Shown here: piece by piece, positions 57,763 to 64,000 of the stretch | Layout: each line of letters opens with the position of its first letter | Position numbering within the stretch: position 1 is the first letter of the stretch | Source: Allacma fusca | Taxonomy: Eukaryota > Arthropoda > Collembola > Symphypleona > Sminthuridae | Assembly: GCA_947179485.1 (NCBI GenBank) | Contig: OX359245.1 | Location: forward strand, 65,521,067-65,585,066 | Direction: 5' to 3' | Length of the DNA: 64,000 nucleotides | Notes under the pieces: generated by a model | Databases searched by the model: none | Told to the model about the DNA's origin: nothing | The model's input: the letters and a program-made list of their open reading frames with translations, nothing else | Program-made: the position numbers and the translations under genes

Positions 57763-58770
57763 CAGAGGTGTTCATCCTTCGAAGGATTTCCTTCAGAGAA
57801 GGCTTCTTTGAACGAAGGAAGCGTTATCTTTGGCAATTATGAAGGGAAGGGAAGGAAGGCTGGAAAGGAAACGAAGGCTGAACGAAGGCTTCTGCTCTTT
57901 GCACAAATAATTGAATGTGAAGGAACATGTTGTTTTTATGCCTTCGAACGCCGCTGGACCTTGCAATTCCATCTACTATATTTTTGGCAAAATTCTTCCG
58001 TAACTTAAGTTCATGTACGTACGTACACCGTTACTCAACTGAAAACTATTTTCCTGGCGGGTCTGCTTAACGTTATTCTGAAACATTTATTTCACAAAGG
58101 CAGCATGATACCCGAAGCATGTAAGTATTTTATTCCCTTCTTTGTACATAAATACATACTAATAATAATTAATATATAACAATAATTGCAATTAATTGCA
58201 AACTAATTATTAGTTGTTCAGTGGTAAGCAGTTTGAAGTTCACGCCCAAAACCGAATACAATGCCAGCAAAGAAAAGGAAGGCTACGATTGTTGTTAAAA
58301 AACAATTAGAAAACTATTTTGAGTTTGAAGAAAAAAACGAAGAATCAGGAACCGGGAAATTAAAGTGTAAGCAGGCGGGATGCAGAAAGCTATTGATTTA
58401 TGACCACGCTCAAGGCTGGAAAAATCACGAAAGACATTTGGGAAGTCAGCATGTTTTAGCGTAAAATATTTTCATGACAAGCCATCGGTTTCCTTTAAAT
58501 AAATGTAGTCTTAATAATTGCGAAAACACTACTTGTAAGTCAAAAAAATTGACAATGGTAAATATCCTTTGCATTGGTTTTGAATGAAGGAAGGATTATA
58601 GCATGGTTTTGAATGAAGGAAGGATTATAGCATGGTTTTGTATGAAGGAAGGGTGAAGGAAGGGTAAACATTCAGAAGGCTTCATTTTACGGAACGATGA
58701 AGGAAGGGGTAATTGTAAACGGTTCTCCTTCTGAAGGATGAACGAACGTGTTTTCAAATGGACACCTCTG
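57763..58770. mobile_element. hAT-like element, TIR CAGAGGTGTYCA, GAAGGAAGG repeats, with BED-like ORF
   Basis: 1008 bp. Ends CAGAGGTGTTCA and GGACACCTCTG are inverted repeats with one mismatch; exact duplication gtagcgaa at 57755-57762 and 58771-58778, inside finger 1 of the surrounding gene (other copies read ctagcgaatgagc uninterrupted). Degenerate CGAAGGA/GAAGGAAGG motifs at both ends. It carries the ORF at 58261-58464. Confidence 0.93.
58261..58464 (+). CDS. Short ORF with BED-like zinc finger inside the hAT-like element, 67 aa
   Basis: It starts MPAKKRKATIVVKKQLENYF, then acidic residues, and a C-x4-C (KCKQAGC) followed by NHERHLGSQH with His residues in BED-like spacing; aromatic Tyr and Trp lie between. 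hAT transposases usually start with a BED finger and basic residues, so this is probably the surviving N-terminal exon of the ancestral transposase. The rest of the enzyme (catalytic DDE and dimerisation regions) is not present in the element. Could also act as a DNA-binding remnant; no evidence of that here. Confidence 0.55.
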   Translation: MPAKKRKATIVVKKQLENYFEFEEKNEESGTGKLKCKQAGCRKLLIYDHAQGWKNHERHLGSQHVLA

Positions 58771-59089
58771 GTAGCGAATGAGCACTGTTGGCATTTGTGA
58801 CGTTTCTCTTCTGTACGGATTCGGTCGGGTCTTCTTAAAATATTTCGCTCTGTTGAGACGCCAGGGGACAGTTGAGTTTTGGATTGTTTCACCATCTTGT
58901 GGGTGATTTAGTCTATTTTGACTGGGTAGCTGTAATGATTAGAGTTACTTTAAAATCTGAAATACTGATTACCGACACAGCTATTTGTAATCCTTACTCT
59001 CTGTTGTCTCTTTTTTAATGAAAGTAGCTACTCCTAAATGTAAATAACTTAATATGGTTACGTGATAAGTATTCCAAAATAAGGTTCTC

Positions 59090-59981
59090 AACGGATAGGA
59101 TAATTCCCTTATCCTATCCGCATCCTATCCGATCCGAATTTTTACCGATAAAACTGAAGCGTATCCGATCCTATCCGCTTCCATCGGATAAAAAATTATC
59201 TTATCCGAAGCTTATCCGTAAATTTTAGGATGATGTATTTATCCTATCCGAAGCCGTCGGACACGAAAAAGGAGCTATCCGATCCTATCCGCGGATATCC
59301 GATCCTATCTGCGGATACACGAATTACTTGTAGAAGGTGAAATTGATCCTGGAGTTTTGCTTTTAGTTTTAAATACAATTTACTGTTTGCGTATAACGTG
59401 TTGTAATGACAGAAGAAACCGTGCATATATGTTTGCTTGGGAAAACATTTAATACAAATAATTTAAGAATTCAGAGTTTTCTGTTTCGCATATCAGATAT
59501 TCTCAAAAATTAATTTAATTACTGAAAACCTGTAACAATTTGGAGCCTATAAGAACAGGTAACTAGAATAAGCAGCTGAAATTCAAAATATGACTGAATT
59601 TCTGGGCATAATATAAATACTTGACGGCATATTTGTGAGGTTCGGTTTTCGGTTTTCTACACAAGCTCCAGGAAAAAAGTACAAACGTTTTGAGAAATTG
59701 CCGAACTAATCTCCTGTCGGTGATTGCAGAAAACAGTAATTATTAGAATGGTCTTCATGTTTTCAAAAATCGTTTATCCGTGGATATCCTCGGATATCCG
59801 TCGGATTATTCGTAAAACAAAAAGTCGCCATCCGATCCGGTCGGATATTTTGTGCAGTAGTATCCGATCCTATCCGGGATTTTTCTCGGATGGGAATGAC
59901 AAAACCGATCCGTTTGGATAAATATCGGATCGGATAATCTTTAGTTTTATCCTATCCGTATCCGATCCGTTGAGAACCTTA
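59090..59981. mobile_element. hAT-like MITE, family TAAGGTTCTCAACGG, reverse orientation
   Basis: 892 bp. TAAGGTTCTCAACGGATAGG at the left pairs with the right end. Exact duplication ttccaaaa at 59082-59089 and 59982-59989; paralogous leaders show the empty site 'agtattccaaaacaaagc'. It matches 19401-21003 read in reverse, minus the nested insert. TATCC motifs dominate the plus strand at both ends. Confidence 0.94.
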
Positions 59982-60484
59982 TTCCAAAACAAAGTACAAG
60001 AGTAAGTTGGAAAAGCGTTTATGAATAATTAGTGATACTTCGACTTTACCTTTATATTCTCAGAGTTTCTTTCCGTGAGGTGAGCACTGGTGAAACTTGT
60101 ATAAAGTGAAGTTGGTGAAGGAAACTCCAGTTTCTGATTCCGCGGTTCACGCTGGAAATTCCCACCCTTGCTGTAAAGCGCTGCTATGTGACCAATCCTT
60201 GTCCAAGTCTTTCTCAGGCGGCAATAATATGAAATTGTCCTGACCGGTTGCGGGTCTGACAAAAACACTGAACCACTGAACATTACACTAAAACACTGAA
60301 CAGCTTAACAACTGAACCAGTAAACACTGAACCCCCTGAAACAATGACTAGAACTGAGCTGCTGTATGCTGACCTCCCCAAAACCTTATATTATAAATTT
60401 TAACAAATGTCTAAATAAATCTATTAATATTAATATCATAAAGGTATTTATTTAAACCTGTTTTTTCACATGGCTAACTGAAAT
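59982..60484. other. Leader end and non-array DNA
   Basis: The leader continues to about 60030 (agtacaagagtaagttgg), then non-array sequence with repeated 'aaacactgaac' words (60258-60335). An 84-codon minus ORF at 60029-60283 has no recognisable motif. Confidence 0.45.
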
Positions 60485-60511
60485 CAACTGTATTGCCTTG
60501 TTTCCTTGACC
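60485..60511 (-). pseudogene. 27-bp fragment of zinc-finger tail coding sequence
   Basis: 'tgtattgccttgtttcctt' and gac match the conserved tail codons (compare 'tgtgttgccttgtttcc' at about 42618). The match stops exactly where the tandem repeat begins. Confidence 0.5.
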
Positions 60512-60524
60512 AAAAGGCTTGCTT

Positions 60525-61100
60525 AAACCAAAAGATCTAGCTTATTTGCGGGTAATTCAAATGATTTTTGTGTACCAAATCCGGTATGAGTGTAATATTG
60601 AGATCGGAGGTCACAGCTGGGTCATCGTGTCACAAACTGGAACCAAACTTGACAGGCAATTTATCTGGGCTTAAACCAAAAGATCTAGCTTATTTGTGGG
60701 TAATTCAAATGATTTTTGGGTACCAAATCCTGTATGAGTGTAATATTGAGGTCGGAGGTCACAGCTGGGTCATCGTGTCACAAACTGGAACCAAACTTGA
60801 CAGGCAATTTATCTGCGCTTAAACCAAAAGATCTAGCTTATTTGTGGGTAATTCAAATGATTTTTGGGTACCAAATCCGGTATGAGTGTAATATTGAGAT
60901 CGGAGGTCACAGCTGGGTCATGGTGTCACAAACTGGAACCAAACTTGACAGGCAATTTATCTGGGCTTAAACCAAAAGATCTAGCTTATTTGCGGGTAAT
61001 TCAAATGATTTTTGGGTACCAAATCTGGTATGGGTAAGATATTGACCTCGGGGGTCACAGCTGGGTCATCGTGTCACAAACTGGAACCAAACTCGGCACA
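60525..61100. repeat. 148-bp tandem repeat, four copies
   Basis: Units starting aaaccaaaagatctagctta begin at 60525, 60673, 60821 and 60969, spacing exactly 148 bp each; the last copy is more diverged and breaks off near 61100. Units also share 'cacagctgggtcatcgtgtc' and 'aactggaaccaaact'. ORFs of 84 codons across it follow only from the repeat. Not related to the hAT-like motifs. Confidence 0.95.
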
Positions 61101-61689
61101 CGTTTAATATGTGTTTAATTAAAGCCCAAATTCCAATCTGGGCCAGTTTTGTCACCGTGTAGATTATGAAACCGGTGTCGACGCTCGTTGACCTCTTGAG
61201 GTCAGTATCTTGGAATTTTGAGGTCATATCTAGCTGAATTTATTTTTTGCACGTTATTTAAATTTTTATTCCTGCCATTTTTGAAACTTTATTGATAATT
61301 TTCACTGTTTGAATTTTTTTGTACCCCATGAGCCCCCCCCCCTCATTTTTTGCTAAATTTGACCCGGGGTATCTCCGAATCCCGTCGTCAGATTTTTTCG
61401 GGGCAAGTATCAAAAATGATTTACGCATCAAGGCGCACCTTGCAGTAATTTTCTCGCTAAAATCGAACAGAGAGCATTTTCTCGTAAGGATTGTGCGGTG
61501 TCCTTTGTTGTTCCCTTTAGCAGAATTATACTAAACAAAAGTACCCGATGTTTTACGTTCAGGTTAATTACAGAACAGAGCCCATTAGGTACTTGTTTGT
61601 AGTGTTGACAGACTGCAAGTAATTAAATTATAATAATATATAAGTACTATACATATATACTATATATTACTTATAAAATGTTTGGGTGG
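61101..61689. other. Non-array stretch followed by array spacer
   Basis: 61101-61505 is unfamiliar DNA with a C-run at 61332-61343 and no supported gene. 61505-61620 is array spacer ('gcagaattatactaaacaaa', 'ggtacttgtttgtagtgttg'). Confidence 0.45.
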
Positions 61690-62055
61690 CTCCACAGTAG
61701 TTTGTTCGTGCTGGAAACTATTGATCGTGGAAATGGAAAATATATCAAAGGCTGGAGTTAATTGCAATTAATTTTAATGAACTCTAAATACTACTTGCTA
61801 CTGTAAGGAAATACGTAACATTTAAAACATAAATAGGATTAAAAGTCAAAGTATAGATTTTCGTAATAATGTCAGGTTTTCCTCAATGGTTGAAAATTGT
61901 TTTCTCAACAATACACAATCATGCAAGCGTCCCGTAGAAAAATAATTTTGTTGTGAATTCACATAGTTACATAAAAAGTAACCTTTCATTTTTCCACCAT
62001 TTTCGGAACCTAACCTCCTCCCTATCGTCATTATTCATTTACCCCCTGTTCAGTA

Positions 62056-62618
62056 AACGTCATCAATGCAAAAACATGACCCAGGTATAAGTAATCATGG
62101 TGTCTAATTGAATTAAACTTTAAGTGACCCCTTTCAAGTCGACTCACGTTTTTATTTGAGAATCTCAATTACTTCCATGAACTGGCTAGAATTTTGTTGG
62201 AATATTTGAATTGCTGTCCGACTTTCAAAAATTTCAGGTATACAGCCTTTCGGGTCCAGTTCACATTTTGTTTCCAAACCGAAGTTGAAAGTTACAAAGC
62301 CTCTGTAGCTTAATTAAACAAGGGCAACTTAGCTGATGATGTTTCACCGATTCTCTTAAAAGTAAGCAATAAACCGGGCTTATTGTTAGACTCAATGTTT
62401 TCAGTTCCACAATTATATTGTTGAATGAACACTGATACATTCTATAAACATACGTAAGTCTTACATTAGTCCGAATCTCTAAGACAACCATGAGTATTCC
62501 AAAAACTCTTGGTTTACACAGCAGTGACTACGTAATGACGTTCGTCAATCTCAGGATATTTTGCAAATAATAAATTCGTTGTCATGATCCCAGTTTATGC
62601 CGTCCTTGGCGAAGCAAC
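62056..62618. other. Loop of the inverted repeat, first part
   Basis: AT-rich, no gene or repeat recognised. A 76-codon minus ORF at 62261-62491 shows no motif. Confidence 0.4.
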
Positions 62619-63092
62619 TTGGACAAAGTTTTAATATCGAAGTTTCTCCCGACTCCGGTGCTAATTGTAAGAGAAGAATGTTTCGTATTTGCAACCCCGG
62701 ACGATTTAACTGCCTACTTTGGCGGTTTGTCTAATGGTGTCACGTTAAATGCAGTTGACAGTGAACTGGAAACTATACCCTGTGTCTGTCCAACATTAAA
62801 CACAACCTTGAAAGCGAAACCTGCCATATTTGCAATCACTATTTTAATAGAAAATTGCATATCAATCCCACAATGCTGTCCATCGAAGTTCATTAGAAAA
62901 CATCTCGAAAAGTATTGGATTTGTTGTTCAAAGTTATCAAATGTAGTGGAAGCTATTGGAAATGTGGCTGACTGGAATAAGAGCGAATTTGCCAATATTA
63001 CTGACCTTTCATGTACATTTTTTAATAATAATATTAATAAACATATGCTAAGCATTAAACTTGTTCTATCTTTGTCTGCGTTATTGCTTTGA
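62619..63092 (+). CDS. Unassigned 157-aa ORF in the loop of the inverted repeat
   Basis: The longest ORF outside the finger genes. It starts MDKVLISKFLPTPVLIVREE, has eight Cys including CVCP and CC pairs, and ends in a hydrophobic segment (LSIKLVLSLSALLL). The opposite strand has a 113-codon ORF over the same DNA (62714-63055), so chance is possible. No family recognised; an element-encoded protein fragment is one possibility because it lies between inverted arms. Confidence 0.25.
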   Translation: MDKVLISKFLPTPVLIVREECFVFATPDDLTAYFGGLSNGVTLNAVDSELETIPCVCPTLNTTLKAKPAIFAITILIENCISIPQCCPSKFIRKHLEKYWICCSKLSNVVEAIGNVADWNKSEFANITDLSCTFFNNNINKHMLSIKLVLSLSALLL

Positions 63093-63425
63093 TGACGTTT
63101 TTAGAATAGGAGGGGGGGGGGGGTAAAGGACGATACGGAGGGGGTTAGGTTCCGAAAATGGTGGAAAAATAAAACGTAATATGTAAACACTACCTGACTA
63201 TGCTTTGTTTCCAGCTATGTAATTGGCCTAGATACTTTTTATATAACTATGTGAATTCACAACAAAATTATTTTTCTGCGGGATTTAAATGTTACGTATT
63301 TCCTTATAGTAGCAAGTAGTATTTAGAGTTCATTAAAATTAATTGCAATTAACTCCAGAGTTTGATATATTTTCCCTATCCATGATCAACAGTTTCCAGC
63401 ACAAACAAACAACTGTGGAATCACA

Positions 63426-63685
63426 CAAACATTTTGCCTTCCTTGTGAGTGAATGATTTATAATCATTTATTATCCAAGGCTCATCCCGTCTAAAAATGA
63501 CACGCCCATACATGTTTTTTTATTGTGATATGATTTTTGCATATGTAATCAATAACCCCTTCAATATCCATTTTTACATATACATTTTCGTTGTTTTACA
63601 TTTCCAACCTTTGATGATGCATTGACCCCGTTCCAAGTAACGCATCCACATTTTACTTAAATAACTAATTTCATTTGCTTTGCAG
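63426..63685. other. Type II 3' flank continuing past the inverted repeat
   Basis: 'tttgatgatgcattgacccc', 'gttccaagtaacgcat' and 'ataactaatttcatttg' match 7230-7320 and 22490-22570 in order. In those copies a zinc-finger gene end follows about 270 bp later. Confidence 0.65.
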
Positions 63686-64000
63686 CAAAGGTGTCCAAAT
63701 GGCTCAGCCTATCCTATATCCTTCCTATTTATAAAATTTGAGCCGAGCCTACAGATATGCCAACATTTTAACCGCCGAAAAGGTCAGCCTATCCTACATC
63801 CTTCCTATATGGGGACCACCAAGCCTACATATTAGCCTACATTTGATTGACAAATTATATAAACCAATTCTACACCCTTCCTACATTTTATATGCTTTTC
63901 GTTACTGACAGACTATTTAAGGGCATTCTACTCTAATTCTACGCCCACATATCTCAGTAAATCACACCATGAAACATAAAATCTGCAAATACCAGTCGCG
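63686..64000. mobile_element. hAT-like element, left part, runs off the window
   Basis: CAAAGGTGTCCAAATGG begins at 63686, breaking the type II flank right after ctttgcag. CCTATCCTACATCCTTCCTA motifs follow directly. The end resembles the TIRs at 23474 and 57763. The right end lies outside. Confidence 0.6.

Larger units (their letters stand above)
56859..58895 (-). pseudogene. C2H2 zinc-finger gene split by a hAT-like element
   Basis: The start at 58895 reads MVKQSKTQLSPGVST and enters finger 1 (HKCQQCSFATR), where a 1008-bp element interrupts. Behind it fingers 1 (rest) to 6 continue to about 57300, then the tail. The frame is lost near 57070 in the acidic region (ESERKNLLVRLLNS), and the terminal finger (with a changed His-Cys context, MHYTVCH) lies in another frame, ending CCIEQ at 56859. 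One finger linker has become HTSKKPF and one finger CQSRNY has lost its second Cys (Arg). Insertion, frameshift and ligand loss indicate an inactive copy. Confidence 0.88.
61690..63425. repeat. Large inverted repeat with about 320-365-bp arms
   Basis: The left arm 61690-62055 and right arm 63103-63425 are inverted copies (for example 'ttgcaattaattttaatgaa' at 61762 against 'ttcattaaaattaattgcaa' at 63330; 'cggaacctaac' against 'gttaggttccg'). The right arm has the orientation of the type II 3' flank at 21840-22330, so the left arm is the inverted one. Arms differ by two indels. No short target duplication was recognised; origin by inversion or foldback is open. Confidence 0.85.

Noticed and set aside
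60029-60970. 84-codon ORFs in and near the 148-bp repeat
   Set aside because: Repeat unit is not a multiple of three; the ORFs are by-products.

Overview
This window is AT-rich animal DNA, most likely from an arthropod. The coding sequences lack introns within the fingers, the spacers hold many non-autonomous DNA transposons, and there is no operon structure. I could not identify the species. The dominant content is a tandem array of one C2H2 poly-zinc-finger gene family, every copy on the minus strand. A copy is a single ORF of about 1.0-1.2 kb. It has an N-terminal motif close to MGKQSKTQLSPGAST, then 5 to 8 fingers of the C-x2-C-[SP]-[FY] type joined by HTGEKPF-like linkers, a basic then acidic tail, and an almost invariant last finger. 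Seven copies are intact: 524-1624, 7594-8700, 12200-13225, 15092-16030, 25626-26816, 31558-32658 and 47551-48561. Others are broken: 4026-5307, 22843-24519, 38109-39222, the fused locus 41617-43389, and 56859-58895. Some are reduced to an N-terminal stub (17139-17363, 34949-34992) or a C-terminal stub (35470-35537). An older, strongly decayed finger lineage survives as relics near 2885, 19195, 21430 and 30760.

Most spacer DNA is itself paralogous. Each unit repeats, in order of increasing coordinate, a 3' flank (type I carries a conserved AATAAA about 300-330 nt after the stop; type II is a different sequence), the CDS, a leader block with a candidate splice acceptor, a block around 'cagcactggtagtagttaagcc', and a block around 'agacactcctttgg'. 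The array has grown by unequal exchange; the fused gene and copies with mosaic flanks show this directly.

On top of the array sits an unusual density of hAT-like non-autonomous transposons. Fourteen have paired terminal inverted repeats (TIRs) and a matching 8-bp target duplication (13 exact, one 7/8), and several can be checked against paralogous empty sites. They fall into about a dozen families with different TIRs. Most are filled with their own degenerate short-period motif (GGATA, GTTCCG, TATTTTG, CTTACTTACTC, TTGACTTGACTAG, ATGCCC, GAACTCGAACTC, CACTCCTACT, GACTGACTGA, TACCCG and others) that begins just inside the TIR. Some are nested. Three split zinc-finger genes of the main family, and one of these contains a BED-like zinc-finger ORF as expected of hAT ancestry. 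Two palindromic elements of other types, a 148-bp tandem repeat and a 1.7-kb inverted repeat complete the picture.

Regions: 1-16 kb is the array with four intact genes and few elements; 17-31 kb is the element-rich middle; 31-44 kb has one intact gene, broken copies, the fused locus and nested elements; 44-55 kb has one gene among non-array DNA and nested elements; 55-64 kb has a gene split by a hAT element, the satellite and the inverted repeat. At the right edge a further type II 3' flank predicts another zinc-finger gene just beyond the window.
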